DNA of 64,000 nucleotides from Pseudomonas sp. FP453 (lineage in GTDB: Bacteria > Pseudomonadota > Gammaproteobacteria > Pseudomonadales > Pseudomonadaceae), in the NCBI RefSeq assembly GCF_030687495.1, contig NZ_CP117435.1, forward strand, positions 930,001 to 994,000. Direction: 5' to 3'. The stretch's first letter is position 1; each line of letters starts with the position of its first letter. This document shows, in pieces, positions 1 through 9,164 of the stretch. Made by a program: the position numbers and the translations under genes. A model generated the notes under the pieces. That model did no database searches and was not told where the DNA came from. It saw only the letters and a program-made list of their open reading frames with translations.

Positions 1-434
1 AGGCTCATCGCCAGCAGTCCCCAACTCAGCAGCAGGATCGCTGCCGCTTGCCAGCCAACACCGAAATGCCAGGCGACCACCGCTGAAATCAGCGCACAGG
101 CCAGTTCTGTGAAGGGGTAGCGCGCACTGATCGGCCCACGGCAGTGGGCGCAGCGCCCCCGGAGCATCAGGTAGCTGAGCACGGGGATATTTTCCCAGGG
201 GCGAATCGGCTGGCTGCAATGGGGGCAGCAGGAGTTGGGAAACATCAGGTTGTAGGTCGGCCCAGCGGGGTCGCTCGGCAGGCCGAGGACTTCCTGGGCC
301 TGGGCGCGCCATTCGCGTTCGAGCATTTTCGGCAGGCGCCACACCAGCACGTTGAGAAAGCTGCCGACGATCAGGCCCAGCACCAGTGCCATGCCGACAA
401 AAAGCCAGGGTTGTTCACTCAGCAGCAGGCTCAA
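1..434 (-). CDS. pilD: Prepilin peptidase / N-methyltransferase PilD, 3' end outside window
   Basis: Inner-membrane aspartic protease that cleaves the leader of type IV prepilins and methylates the new N-terminus. The visible part is the N-terminal ~145 residues: a first membrane helix with the family motif GSFLNV, then the cytoplasmic loop with two paired-cysteine motifs (SCCPHC and RCAHC) that bind zinc in PilD, then the start of the second helix. The catalytic aspartates lie beyond the window edge. The chosen start is a TTG that overlaps the pilC stop (TTGA), so translation is probably coupled; an internal ATG about 14 codons further in is an alternative. It follows pilC in the same operon. 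Confidence 0.9.
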   Translation of the reverse strand, partial: MSLLLSEQPWLFVGMALVLGLIVGSFLNVLVWRLPKMLEREWRAQAQEVLGLPSDPAGPTYNLMFPNSCCPHCSQPIRPWENIPVLSYLMLRGRCAHCRGPISARYPFTELACALISAVVAWHFGVGWQAAAILLLSWGLLAMS

Positions 435-1639
435 AATGCGCTCCCCAATTGAAACACCGGCAAATACATCGCAATCACCAGTCCCCCGACAATGCTCCCC
501 AGCACGACCATGATCAGCGGCTCCATCAAACTTGTGAGTCTATCCACCAGGCTGTCTACGTCAGCCTCATAGTGGCTGGCGACCTTTTCCAGCATGCGGT
601 CCAGCGTACCGGACTCTTCGCCGATGATCGTCATCTGGATCGCCATGCGGGGAAACAGGCCGCTGCCGGTCATGGCTTGATTCAACTGAATCCCGCTGGC
701 GACATCATGGCGCATGCGCTCGATGGCCCGCCTGAATGGCCCGTTGCCGACTGCGCCAGCCACTGAGTCCAGGGCCTGCACCAGGGGAACGCCTGCGCTA
801 AACGTAGTCGAGAGTGTGCGAGCGTAGCGGGCCACGGCGGATTTTTTCATCAATGTGCCTGCCAGGGGCGCTTTCAATAAAGCGGCTTGCAACCCGTGGC
901 GAAACCCCGGGGACACACGATAAGCCTGGCGCAACGCGGCAATCGACACACCCAGGCAAGCTGCGACAATCCACCAGGCACGTTGCAGGAATTCGGACAG
1001 GGCAATAACCCCCAGGGTAAAACCGGGCAATTCGCCATCGACGCCGGCGAACAGGCTCTGGAATTGCGGCACCACATGCATCAGCAGCAGCGTACAGACC
1101 ACGCTGGCGACCACCAGCACCGCCGCGGGATAGGTCATGGCCTTCTTGACCCGCGCCTTGAGTTGCTGGGTTTTCTCCAGGTGTATCGCAACGCGTTCCA
1201 GCAGTGCTTCCAGGGCGCCGGCTTGTTCGCCGGCCGCAATCAGGTTGCAGTACAACTCATCGAAATAGCGTGGCTGTTTACGCAGCGCGGTTGCCAGGTT
1301 GGTGCCGGCGGCGATCTCTTGTTTCAACCCATTTACCAGTGCTTGCATGTGCGGGTTTTCGAAGCCTTCACTGACAATATCGAGGGCTTGCAGCAGAGGG
1401 ATTCCCGCTTTCAACAGTGTGGCCAACTGGCGGGTGAAGAGGACGATATCCAGCGCTTTGATCGGTGCTGTGAGGCTCGGCAAGACACTGGCGCGCTTGC
1501 GCACACGCCCAGGGCAGATCCCTTGCTGGCGCAGCTGCGCCTTGATCAGTGCGGGGTTGTGGCCTGCGGTTTGCCCGCACACCCTGCGCCCTTTGCGGTT
1601 GGTGCCTTCCCAGGCGTAGATCGTTGAAGCGTTGTCCAT
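431..1639 (-). CDS. pilC: Type IV pilus inner-membrane platform protein PilC
   Basis: Polytopic inner-membrane protein that anchors the pilus motor and transmits ATPase action to pilin assembly. About 402 residues, the usual PilC length. It has two T2SSF domains (roughly residues 60-190 and 265-390), a membrane segment after the AMTYPAAVLVV stretch and a last helix near the C-terminus (LIMVVLGSIVGGLVIAMYL). The start MDNASTIYAWEG is preferred to one five codons upstream because PilC proteins begin with a short tail before the YxWEG motif. It is divergent from pilA and overlaps pilD. Normally pilB sits upstream; here it is absent from the pilA-pilC gap. Confidence 0.93.
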   Translation of the reverse strand: MDNASTIYAWEGTNRKGRRVCGQTAGHNPALIKAQLRQQGICPGRVRKRASVLPSLTAPIKALDIVLFTRQLATLLKAGIPLLQALDIVSEGFENPHMQALVNGLKQEIAAGTNLATALRKQPRYFDELYCNLIAAGEQAGALEALLERVAIHLEKTQQLKARVKKAMTYPAAVLVVASVVCTLLLMHVVPQFQSLFAGVDGELPGFTLGVIALSEFLQRAWWIVAACLGVSIAALRQAYRVSPGFRHGLQAALLKAPLAGTLMKKSAVARYARTLSTTFSAGVPLVQALDSVAGAVGNGPFRRAIERMRHDVASGIQLNQAMTGSGLFPRMAIQMTIIGEESGTLDRMLEKVASHYEADVDSLVDRLTSLMEPLIMVVLGSIVGGLVIAMYLPVFQLGSAF

Positions 1640-1838
1640 GTCACGGTTCCGCATGCGGGGAGTGGAAGATTTATAGCTTAGTCAGGTGACGGATTCGGAC
1701 GGATTGGCCGCGCGCGATAAAATGTCAGAATGTGCGTCTTGCAGGCGCTTGCCCCGTTGCGGATGAGTACACTGGCGCCGCTGCACACTACGGGGCGCAG
1801 GACGCGCCTTGTCATGGGTTCTATTCTGGAGAGTGAAT

Positions 1839-2255
1839 GTGATACGTCAGAAAGGTTTTACCTTGATCGAGTTGCTGATCGTCGTGGCAATCATCGGCAT
1901 CTTGGCCACCATCGGCTTGCCGATGTACACCACGCACCAGGCCAAGGCCAAGTTCACGGCAGGGCTGGCTGAAATCACGGCGTTGAAGGCCGGTTACGAG
2001 GACGTTTTCAACCAAGGCACAGTGCCCACCGTGGCCTTGATCGGTGGCACCACCCCGACCGCCAACTGCAAGATCGACGTGGCAGGGGATGTGGCCACGG
2101 GCGTCGGTTCCATCAGCTGCGAAATCCTCGACGCGCCGGCGCCGGTGCTGGGCAAGACCATCACCTTGACCCGCGACGCGACCAAGGGCTGGAAGTGTGT
2201 GACCAGCGCCGAAGAAAAATACGTCGCCAAGGGCTGCGGCGCCAACGGCGCGTAA
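1839..2255 (+). CDS. pilA: Type IV major pilin PilA
   Basis: Structural subunit of type IV pili, made as a prepilin and processed by PilD. The start is a GTG giving a five-residue leader plus Gly (MIRQKG) followed by the canonical FTLIEL motif, with Glu at mature position 5 and a hydrophobic helix. A GGAG at 1828-1831 fits this GTG; the GTG six bases earlier is too close to it. The 138-residue product has four cysteines (77, 94, 120, 133), the last two well placed for a C-terminal disulfide loop. The protein ends in Ala rather than the Ser modified by TfpO in P. aeruginosa group I pilins. The next gene is a predicted pilin glycosyltransferase. Confidence 0.92.
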   Translation: MIRQKGFTLIELLIVVAIIGILATIGLPMYTTHQAKAKFTAGLAEITALKAGYEDVFNQGTVPTVALIGGTTPTANCKIDVAGDVATGVGSISCEILDAPAPVLGKTITLTRDATKGWKCVTSAEEKYVAKGCGANGA

Positions 2256-2290
2256 CGACCCAACCATCCACACGGACGTAGAGGTGGCTG

Positions 2291-3697
2291 ATGGCGTTTT
2301 CCATCCAGCAGCGCGGTAATGTGTTCCTGGTGTTGGCGGTGTGCCTGCTGGTGCTGGGGGTTTGTGCCCCTTTCAGTGGGCACGACCTGCAACGCACGCT
2401 ACAGATTGCCCTGGCACTGGGCGCGCTGCTGTATGGGCTGGCGGCCCCCAACACGGCGTGGGTGGACCGGCCCACCGCGTTCGGCCTGGGGCTGGTGATC
2501 GCCCTGGGCCTGCTGTCTTCGGCCCTGGCCCACCGGCCGCTCTGGGCATTCACCGAGGTGGCGTTGCTGGTCAGTTGTGGCGTGATTGCGCTGGCGTTCG
2601 CCATGCTTCGCCGGCATGGCGGCGAGCCGCTGGATCGCGTCCTGTTGCTGGTTGTCATGCTGTTGTGCCTGATCAAGGCGAGCCAATACCTGCATGCGGT
2701 GATGCTGGCATTTACCAGTGGCCAGCGCGTGCTGGACCTCGATCTGTTGCTGTCGGGCTTCTCCAACAAGCGTTTCTACGGTCAATTCCAGACCTTCACC
2801 CTGCCATTGCTGGCGCTGCCCCTGCTGATGCCCAAGCTCCCGCGTTCCTTGCGCGTTGCTGTGTTTGCCCTGCTGTCGGTGTGGTGGTTGATCGCCATCA
2901 GCGGGGGCACGCGGGGCACATGGCTCGGCATGGGCGCGGCGGGTGTCTTGCTGATGGTGTTGGGGCCGTTCGGGCGACGTTGGTTGGCCTGGCAATTGGC
3001 CGCGGTGAGCCTTGGCCTGTTGCTGTACGGGCTGTTGTTCTCGGTACTGGCGGGCTATTTGGGCATCGAAACCTCAAGCGGTGCCAGCGATCGCCTTACC
3101 ACTTCACTGTCGGGGCGTGCCGAGATCTGGTGGCAGGCCTGGCATATGATCGTCGAGCGCCCGTGGCTGGGTTTCGGGCCGATGCAGTTTGCCGACATCC
3201 CCAACGACGTGGCGACCCATCCTCATCAGGCGATCCTGCAATGGGCCAGTGAGTGGGGCGTGCCTTCGACGATTTGCGTCGTCGCATTGGCCTGGCGCGG
3301 CGGTTGGGCCACAGTCAGCTTGTTGCGTGAGCGGGCGTTGTCGGCGCAGCGTTCGGACTTGCTGCGCCTGTGCCTGTTTGCCGCGTTGGTCGGCGCACTG
3401 ACGCAGTCCATGGTCGATGGCGTGATCGTGATGCCCGTTTCGCAGCTGTGGTTGGCGTTGGTGGTGGGTTGGCTGATGGCGCTGCACATCTGGGCGGTGG
3501 CGCCAACGGCCTTGCCGGTACCGGTCAGTCACCTGTGGAAACTGTTGAGTGTGTTGGCCGTTGGTCTGCTGATCGTTGTTGCCGTTCGTGATGTGCCTCA
3601 CATCACACAGGCCCAGCAACGTTATGTCGGCGACACCCACAAGCGCCTCCAGCCGCGCTTCTGGGCCCAGGGGGTGATTGCGCTGCCAGGGTCGTGA
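2291..3697 (+). CDS. O-antigen-ligase-like pilin glycosyltransferase (TfpO/PglL type)
   Basis: Polytopic inner-membrane protein of 468 residues with about ten or more hydrophobic segments and the Wzy_C / O-antigen ligase layout: a membrane-rich N-terminal half, then a large periplasmic loop around residues 255-325 with SLSGRAEIW, RPWLGFG and HPHQAILQW. The His near residue 310 is in the position of the essential His of WaaL/PglL enzymes. Placement directly after pilA and before tRNA-Thr matches the pilin glycosyltransferase tfpO (pilO) of P. aeruginosa group I strains, so the inferred role is transfer of an O-unit to pilin in the periplasm. A general O-oligosaccharyltransferase or a true O-antigen ligase cannot be excluded. 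Confidence 0.78.
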   Translation: MAFSIQQRGNVFLVLAVCLLVLGVCAPFSGHDLQRTLQIALALGALLYGLAAPNTAWVDRPTAFGLGLVIALGLLSSALAHRPLWAFTEVALLVSCGVIALAFAMLRRHGGEPLDRVLLLVVMLLCLIKASQYLHAVMLAFTSGQRVLDLDLLLSGFSNKRFYGQFQTFTLPLLALPLLMPKLPRSLRVAVFALLSVWWLIAISGGTRGTWLGMGAAGVLLMVLGPFGRRWLAWQLAAVSLGLLLYGLLFSVLAGYLGIETSSGASDRLTTSLSGRAEIWWQAWHMIVERPWLGFGPMQFADIPNDVATHPHQAILQWASEWGVPSTICVVALAWRGGWATVSLLRERALSAQRSDLLRLCLFAALVGALTQSMVDGVIVMPVSQLWLALVVGWLMALHIWAVAPTALPVPVSHLWKLLSVLAVGLLIVVAVRDVPHITQAQQRYVGDTHKRLQPRFWAQGVIALPGS

Positions 3698-3736
3698 GTT
3701 GCCGGACACCCGATGCGGTGCTAGCTTTAGCCCACC

Positions 3737-3809
3737 GCCCGTGTAGCTCAGTTGGTAGAGCAGCGCACTCGTAACGCGAAGGTCGCAGGTTCGATTCCTG
3801 TCTCGGGCA
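3737..3809 (+). tRNA. tRNA-Thr (CGU anticodon)
   Basis: A complete cloverleaf can be folded by eye: acceptor GCCCGTG/CTCGGGC, D arm with AGCTCAGTTGGTAGAGC, anticodon loop CTCGTAA with anticodon CGT (reads ACG), T arm with TTCGATT, discriminator A at 3809. The acceptor stem has a U-U mismatch at its sixth pair. CCA is not encoded. A tRNA-Thr at this spot is also the right border of the pilin cassette in P. aeruginosa. Confidence 0.95.
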
Positions 3810-3945
3810 AAAAGGCAGCACTGTTTTCAGATGATCCCAGAATGGTTCTGAAGGCCAGACGAGTCGGTATTCACGCCCGCTCTTTTGTATCTGCGCAACC
3901 TTGATGACCCAGATGCATCCCCATTCCTCGATCTAAGAGAACGAC

Positions 3946-4251
3946 ATGACCACGACTGAAATGACCCAGGAAGTTCGGCACGCAGAAGCCCTCAAGAAAT
4001 ACCTCGAGGGCACGCCGCAGCTTAAAGAAGAGATCAAGGACTTGAGCGCTGATGATCAGCGTGACCAGATCCAGTGGGCATTCGAGGATGAGGCAGAGAG
4101 CCAGGGCTTGCAGCCTTGGGAGCTGACCCTCAAGTACACCTCGACAGCGGACGAATTCGACACCGCACGGCTGGCCTTGCACAAGGAGGCGGCTGAAGTG
4201 CTGGGTGTTGAGTGGGAAGAGTATTGCGAGATGAATAATCTTGTAGTTTAA
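3946..4251 (+). CDS. Small acidic DUF6388-like protein
   Basis: 101-residue soluble, acidic, mostly helical protein of unknown function. It contains the stretch DQIQWAFEDEAESQGLQPWE and reads like the small Pseudomonas family I recall as DUF6388; the family name is from memory and not checked. No signal peptide or membrane segment. The start ATG at 3946 is preceded only by a weak AGAGA ribosome site. It stands alone between tRNA-Thr and a strong hairpin shared with the convergent nadC. Confidence 0.7.
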   Translation: MTTTEMTQEVRHAEALKKYLEGTPQLKEEIKDLSADDQRDQIQWAFEDEAESQGLQPWELTLKYTSTADEFDTARLALHKEAAEVLGVEWEEYCEMNNLVV

Positions 4252-4268
4252 GAGCTGCTACAAGTTTC

Positions 4269-4316
4269 AAGCTGCAAGCTGCAAGTTGTCGCGCAGCCTC
4301 TTGCAGCTTGCAGCTT
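4269..4316. terminator. 17-bp hairpin between convergent genes
   Basis: Perfect inverted repeat AAGCTGCAAGCTGCAAG (4269-4285) and its complement (4300-4316) with a 14-base loop, built from tandem GCTGCAA units. It lies between the small gene ending at 4251 and nadC ending at 4325, and can serve as a bidirectional terminator. It lacks a clear T-run, so it may instead be a dispersed repeat. Confidence 0.6.
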
Positions 4317-4324
4317 GCAGCTCC

Positions 4325-5173
4325 TCAGATACTGAGCCGCATCGACAAATCCACCGCCTTCACATCCTTGGTCATCGCGCCAATGGAGATGTAGTCCACG
4401 CCGGTTTCCGCGATCGGCAGCAGCGTGCTTTCATTGATCCCGCCGCTGGCTTCCAGCTTGGCCTTGCCGGCATTCAGGCGAACCGCTTCACGCATATCGT
4501 CCAGGCTCAGTTCGTCGAGCATGATGATGTCGGCGCCGGCCGCCAGCGCTTCACGCAATTCTTCCAGGCTCTCCACTTCGATTTCCACCGGTTTTCCCGG
4601 CGCGATCTTGTGGGCGGCCGTAATGGCCTGGGCAATGCCACCGCAGGCGGCAATATGGTTTTCCTTGATCAGGAACGCGTCATACAAACCGATGCGGTGG
4701 TTGTGACAGCCGCCGCAGGTGACCGCATATTTCTGCGCCAGGCGCAGGCCCGGCAATGTCTTGCGGGTGTCCAGCAGCTTGACCTGGGTGCTGGCGACAA
4801 AGTCCGCCAGGAATTGGGCGCGCGTCGCCACACCAGACAGCAGTTGCAGGAAGTTCAGGGCGCTGCGCTCGCCACTGAGCAGCGAGCGGGCCGGGCCTTC
4901 GAGGTGGAACAGCGCCTGGTTGGGGCTGACGCGCTCACCGTCGGCCACCTGCCAATGCACGGCGACGCGTGGGTCCAACTGGCGGAATACCGCATCCACC
5001 CAGGCGGTGCCGGCAATCACCGCCGCATCGCGGGTAATGATCGTGGCCTTGGCCAGCCGCTCGGCCGGGATCAATTGCGCGGTGATATCGCCGCTGCCGA
5101 TGTCTTCGAGCAGCGCGCGGCGCACGTTGGCTTCGATTTCGGCGGTGAGGTCGGCAAGACGGAGATTCGGCAT
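4325..5173 (-). CDS. nadC: Nicotinate-nucleotide pyrophosphorylase (quinolinate phosphoribosyltransferase)
   Basis: Converts quinolinate and PRPP to nicotinate mononucleotide, CO2 and pyrophosphate in de novo NAD synthesis. The 282-residue product has the family signatures [32 protein letters not shown] and SGGIN in the expected order. The start [10 protein letters not shown] at 5173 is chosen because it begins just before the conserved N-terminal domain; the open frame runs far upstream but only as antisense of the next gene. It is divergent from the DUF1631 gene, as I recall for PA4524 in PAO1. Confidence 0.95.
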   Translation of the reverse strand: MPNLRLADLTAEIEANVRRALLEDIGSGDITAQLIPAERLAKATIITRDAAVIAGTAWVDAVFRQLDPRVAVHWQVADGERVSPNQALFHLEGPARSLLSGERSALNFLQLLSGVATRAQFLADFVASTQVKLLDTRKTLPGLRLAQKYAVTCGGCHNHRIGLYDAFLIKENHIAACGGIAQAITAAHKIAPGKPVEIEVESLEELREALAAGADIIMLDELSLDDMREAVRLNAGKAKLEASGGINESTLLPIAETGVDYISIGAMTKDVKAVDLSMRLSI

Positions 5174-5407
5174 AACAGGCTCCACAAACAAAGTGCCTGG
5201 ATTATAGGGGCAGTGTGCGTTCGAACCCATAACCCACCGCTCAATTACAGCCGAATGACAGAGTTTGCTGGCGCAACTACCCCCATTTGCAAGATAATCT
5301 CGCGCCTTGCAATTGGCGTCATAGCTTTGACGTCCTGGTGATGACTGGAATCGCGCAGCGCCCGCGCCATCATTCCCCAACAGACACCGCCGTATCAGGA
5401 GGCCAGG

Positions 5408-7576
5408 ATGCACAATGACGGAAAGGTGGTGCCGATCAACAAGGCACAGGCTATGCCATCGCCGCTCGCGCGCTTGCCGGTGGTGTTGCTGCAGGTCCGT
5501 GACAAGGCTGCCCAGCAGTTGCAGCAAGGTCTGCAGGAGCTGTTCGATAACGCCGACGACACCCTCTTCGAAATGGCCGACAAGGCGCGTAACAACCTCG
5601 ATCACCATATTTTCTTTGAAGCCATGCGCGACCTGCGCCTCAAGCGCAAGAATTTCGAGCGCGTGTTCATGGAGCAGCTGTTCGCCGCCTTCGCCAACCT
5701 GGGCCTGGCGGGGCCGGGTGAGCGGCAGCTCGTGCCGGTGGTGTCCTACGACGCGGTGCCAGGCACATCCCGCGACGAGCTGGAGAAAGCCGTGGCGCTG
5801 GAGGCCATGCTGGGGCGGGTGCGACATCGCGACGGCCTGGCCCTGGGGCAACTGACGGCGCGCTTGAGTGCCGTGCTGGTCAAGGGCCTGGACGAGCGCG
5901 AGAACCCATTGGGGCCGGCCCTGTTGTGTGAGTTTTTCCTGCGGGCCGGGCGCAGCCTGGGGGTGGAAATCCGCGTCAAGCTGATCATGCTCAAGCTGTT
6001 TGAAAAGTACGTGCTCAGCGACGCCGACCAACTGTATGGCGAAGCCAATCAGCTGTTGGTCGCCACCGGCGTGTTGCCCGAACTCAAGGCGGCGCCCTCG
6101 CGGCGCCCCGGCGGGCGGGCGGCCCGTGAACACTTGCGTAAAGACAGCTTGCCGGCCACCGATGCACCGCTGGACGAAAACGGCCAGCAAGCGTTTGCCG
6201 CCTTGCAGGAACGGCTCAAGGCCGTGCGTGGCAGCGTGGCGCCCACCCTGGAAGCCAGCGCCGAACTTCAGCCGATCGCCACGCGCGACCTGCTGCGGCT
6301 GCTGTCCCATTTGCAGCAGTATGTGCCCACGCCAGACACCGAAGACGATGTCGATCTGCGCAACCAGCTTGGCCAGTTGCTGACCCGGGTCAGCGTCAAG
6401 AGCGGCAAATCCCGGGTGGTCGAGGTCGCGGACGAAGACGTGATCAACCTGATGGCCCTGCTGTTCGAGTTCATCCGCAAGGACCGCAACTTGCCTGGCG
6501 CGCTCAGGGCGTTGATCGCCCGGCTGCAGATTCCGTTGCTGAAAGTTGCGGTGCTGGACAAGAGTTTTTTCAGTCGCCCCAGCCATCCGGTACGTCGGCT
6601 GCTCAATGAAGTCGGTTGTGCCGCTGTGCAGTGGAGCCCACGGGAGGATTATCAGCGCGACGCCTTGTACCTGCGTATCGAGCAAGTTGTGCAGCGTCTG
6701 CTGAATGAGTTTGTCGAAGATCCGGCGATTTTTTCCCAGTTGCTCGTGGAGTTCACGGCGTTTATTGCCGATGAGCAGCGCCGCAGCGCACTGGTCGAGC
6801 AGCACACCCGTGACGCCGAACAGGCGCGCGTGTTGAGCGACGCGGCCCGCGAGCGGGTTGCCCAGGTGCTGAATCAACGGCTGCTGGGCAAGGCATTACC
6901 GCCCGCCGTGGTGCAGTTTGTACAACAGGCGTGGAGCCAGGTGCTGTTGCTGGCCAGCCTCAAGCATGGCGAGCAGTCGGTGCAGTGGCAGTCGGCGCTG
7001 CGCACCCTGGACGAGTTGATCTGGAGCGTCGGCCTGCAAAGCGACACCGAGGCTGGTCGGCATCTGCTGGAACGCCTGCCGGGCCTGCTCAAAGCGTTGC
7101 GCGACGGCTTGACCAGCGCCGCGTTCGACCCGTTCAGCACCCGTGAATTCTTTGTGCGCTTGCAGGTATTGCACGTTCAGCCCCTGACGGGCGTCGAAGT
7201 GTTGAGCGTCGTCCGTGAGCCCTTTACCTTTGGCGCCGAGGTGCCCGACACGGCCCAGGACTTGCCGGGAGATGACCCCGACCTGATCAGTGCCCTGCAG
7301 ATGCGCATCGGTGACTGGGTCGAGTTCCAGCAAGGCAACGACGCGGCACTGCGCTGCAAGTTGACGGCGATTGTTGCGCCGGCCAACCGTTACATTTTTA
7401 TCAACCACACCGGCCTCAAGGTGCTGGAGCAAAACCTCGGCGAACTGGCCCAGGCATTCAAGCGCGGCGACCTGCGCAGGCTTGACGACGGGCTGCTGTT
7501 CGACCGGGCGCTGGCCACGGTGCTGGGCAATTTGCGCCAACTCAATCGCGGCAAACCATCGCAACCACAGGGCTGA
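5408..7576 (+). CDS. DUF1631 family protein
   Basis: 722-residue cytoplasmic protein, largely alpha-helical, matching my memory of DUF1631 (PA4523-like) between nadC and ampD. The N-terminal ~100 residues have the typical [15 protein letters not shown]...LFEMADKA pattern. The C-terminal ~90 residues differ: GDWVEF...[18 protein letters not shown]...HTGLKV looks like a small beta-barrel resembling PilZ-type domains, although the usual RxxxR and DxSxxG c-di-GMP residues are not evident. No catalytic motif is recognised. It is divergent from nadC and followed after 43 bp by ampD. Confidence 0.8.
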   Translation: MHNDGKVVPINKAQAMPSPLARLPVVLLQVRDKAAQQLQQGLQELFDNADDTLFEMADKARNNLDHHIFFEAMRDLRLKRKNFERVFMEQLFAAFANLGLAGPGERQLVPVVSYDAVPGTSRDELEKAVALEAMLGRVRHRDGLALGQLTARLSAVLVKGLDERENPLGPALLCEFFLRAGRSLGVEIRVKLIMLKLFEKYVLSDADQLYGEANQLLVATGVLPELKAAPSRRPGGRAAREHLRKDSLPATDAPLDENGQQAFAALQERLKAVRGSVAPTLEASAELQPIATRDLLRLLSHLQQYVPTPDTEDDVDLRNQLGQLLTRVSVKSGKSRVVEVADEDVINLMALLFEFIRKDRNLPGALRALIARLQIPLLKVAVLDKSFFSRPSHPVRRLLNEVGCAAVQWSPREDYQRDALYLRIEQVVQRLLNEFVEDPAIFSQLLVEFTAFIADEQRRSALVEQHTRDAEQARVLSDAARERVAQVLNQRLLGKALPPAVVQFVQQAWSQVLLLASLKHGEQSVQWQSALRTLDELIWSVGLQSDTEAGRHLLERLPGLLKALRDGLTSAAFDPFSTREFFVRLQVLHVQPLTGVEVLSVVREPFTFGAEVPDTAQDLPGDDPDLISALQMRIGDWVEFQQGNDAALRCKLTAIVAPANRYIFINHTGLKVLEQNLGELAQAFKRGDLRRLDDGLLFDRALATVLGNLRQLNRGKPSQPQG

Positions 7577-7619
7577 ACGCGGCATACTGGTCACACTTTG
7601 TCACGCTCAAGGACCCTGT

Positions 7620-8183
7620 ATGCAGTTGGACCCCCTCAGCGGTTGGTGCAAGGGCATCCGTCATTGCCCTTCGCCCAACTTCAACGAGCGCCCCGCTGGC
7701 GAAATCTCGCTGTTGGTGGTGCATAACATCAGCCTGCCACCGGCGCAGTTTGCCACCGGCAAGGTGCAGGAATTTTTCCAGAACCGCCTGGATGTCACGG
7801 AACACCCTTACTTTGAAGGGATCGCCGACCTACGCGTGTCCGCGCATTTTCTGATTGAGCGCGACGGCGCCGTAACGCAGTTTGTGTCCTGCATCGACCG
7901 AGCGTGGCATGCCGGGGTCTCGTGTTTCGAGGGGCGTGAGACGTGCAATGACTTTTCCCTGGGTATCGAGCTGGAAGGCACGGATGATTTGCCATTCACC
8001 GACGCCCAATACACGGCGCTGACCGACCTGACCCGGCAATTGCTGGCGGCTTACCCAGGCATTACCCACCAGCGCATTTGTGGTCACAGCGATATCGCCC
8101 CGGGGCGCAAGACCGACCCCGGCCCGGCTTTTGATTGGGCGCGTTTTCGGGGCGCCCTGCAGGATGGAGGACACGCACAATGA
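7620..8183 (+). CDS. ampD: 1,6-anhydro-N-acetylmuramyl-L-alanine amidase AmpD
   Basis: Cytoplasmic zinc amidase that removes the peptide from anhydro-muropeptides in peptidoglycan recycling, keeping the AmpR inducer low and thus repressing ampC beta-lactamase. 187 residues, the usual AmpD size. Zinc ligands are visible as His35 (VVHNIS), His156 (CGHSDIAPGRKTDPGP) and Asp166, with Glu117 in the catalytic position and Lys164 in the same motif. The start MQLDPLSGWC matches AmpD proteins; the frame is open further upstream only as shadow of the previous gene. It overlaps ampE by four bases (ATGA). Confidence 0.96.
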   Translation: MQLDPLSGWCKGIRHCPSPNFNERPAGEISLLVVHNISLPPAQFATGKVQEFFQNRLDVTEHPYFEGIADLRVSAHFLIERDGAVTQFVSCIDRAWHAGVSCFEGRETCNDFSLGIELEGTDDLPFTDAQYTALTDLTRQLLAAYPGITHQRICGHSDIAPGRKTDPGPAFDWARFRGALQDGGHAQ

Positions 8184-9016
8184 GTTTCCTGGTATTGGTG
8201 CTGGCAGTGTGGATCGAGAAATTCTCGGCCTTGCGCCAGCGGTTGCAGCGCGACGGTGGATGGCTGCGCGAGCTGGCCAAGCTGGAATCGAACCCGCGCA
8301 TGGGCAAGCAGCCTTGGCTGATCCTGGTGCTGCTGGTGTTGCTGCCCGTGGCGTTGCTGGCGCTGTTGCTGCTGGTGCTGGAACCCGTGGCCTACGGCCT
8401 ACTGGCCCTGCCGGTGCACCTGTTGGTGGTGATCTACAGCCTGGGGCGCGGCGATCTACTGGCCGGGCTCGGGCCGTTTCGGGACGCCTGGCGGCGTGGC
8501 GACCTGCAAGCCGCCGAGCACGTGGCCGAGCGCGACCTGAAGCTGGGCGCCGACAGTGGCGAGCAACTGCTCGAACGCGTGCAGGGGCATCTGCTGTGGC
8601 AGGCGTACCAGAGCTTTTTCGCGGTGATTTTCTGGTACTTCCTGCTGGGCCCGGTCGCGGCACTGGCTTATCGCCTGTTGGCCTTGGCCAGCGAACACAG
8701 CCAGAACCCTCTGGTCGCCGAGCGCGCCGGGCAGTTGCGCCATGCGTTTGACTGGCTGCCGGTGCGCTTGCTGGCGGCCAGCTTTGCCCTGGTGGGCAAC
8801 TTCGTCGCGGTCAGCCGCGTGATGCTCCACGAACTGCTGAGTTGGGACATCAGCGCCGCTCAGTTGGTGGAGAAAGTCGGCCTGGTCGCCGCTGAAATCC
8901 CACCACCGGTGGTCGGCGCAGACGGCATCAACAGCCTCGACCGACTGTGGGAACTGCTGCTGCGCGCGGCGGTGCTGTGGTATGCCGGCTTCGCGATCTG
9001 GACCGTGTTGCCCTAA
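8180..9016 (+). CDS. ampE: Inner-membrane regulatory protein AmpE
   Basis: 278-residue inner-membrane protein paired with AmpD across gammaproteobacteria and implicated in beta-lactamase regulation; its biochemical role is unsettled. The sequence shows an N-terminal membrane segment, a leucine-rich pair around residues 45-75, a segment near FFAVIFWYFLLGPVAALAYRL and one at the extreme C-terminus. The start codon overlaps the ampD stop, which implies translational coupling. It ends 6 bp before a REP palindrome. Confidence 0.93.
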   Translation: MSFLVLVLAVWIEKFSALRQRLQRDGGWLRELAKLESNPRMGKQPWLILVLLVLLPVALLALLLLVLEPVAYGLLALPVHLLVVIYSLGRGDLLAGLGPFRDAWRRGDLQAAEHVAERDLKLGADSGEQLLERVQGHLLWQAYQSFFAVIFWYFLLGPVAALAYRLLALASEHSQNPLVAERAGQLRHAFDWLPVRLLAASFALVGNFVAVSRVMLHELLSWDISAAQLVEKVGLVAAEIPPPVVGADGINSLDRLWELLLRAAVLWYAGFAIWTVLP

Positions 9017-9021
9017 ACCCT

Positions 9022-9049
9022 TGTGGGAGCGGGCTTGCCCGCTCCCACA
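9022..9049. repeat. Single REP palindrome, GCGGGC variant
   Basis: Perfect palindrome TGTGGGAGCGGG-CTTG-CCCGCTCCCACA directly after ampE. It is a short stand-alone REP of a different subtype from the GAGCTGGCTTGCC repeats elsewhere in the window. It may also terminate ampDE transcription. Confidence 0.8.
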
Positions 9050-9164
9050 TTTGTTTGTTGTTAACCTTACGTTACAAAACTCCCTTTCAAATTGAGCTAT
9101 ATAGAGGGTGGCGTTCTGCCGCTACCCTGCGCCTCAATAAAAATAAAAGAAAGGGAGTTCACCT

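Noticed and set aside
1655..1838. Sigma-54 promoter for pilA
   Set aside because: No GG-N10-GC pair with the expected context was found in the pilC-pilA gap.
3603..3821. Minus-strand ORF reading MLPFCPRQESNLRPSRYECAAL
   Set aside because: It is the antisense translation of tRNA-Thr, a well-known annotation artefact.
5174..6877. N-terminal extension of nadC to 850 aa
   Set aside because: The added part is antisense of the DUF1631 gene; NadC proteins are about 280 aa.
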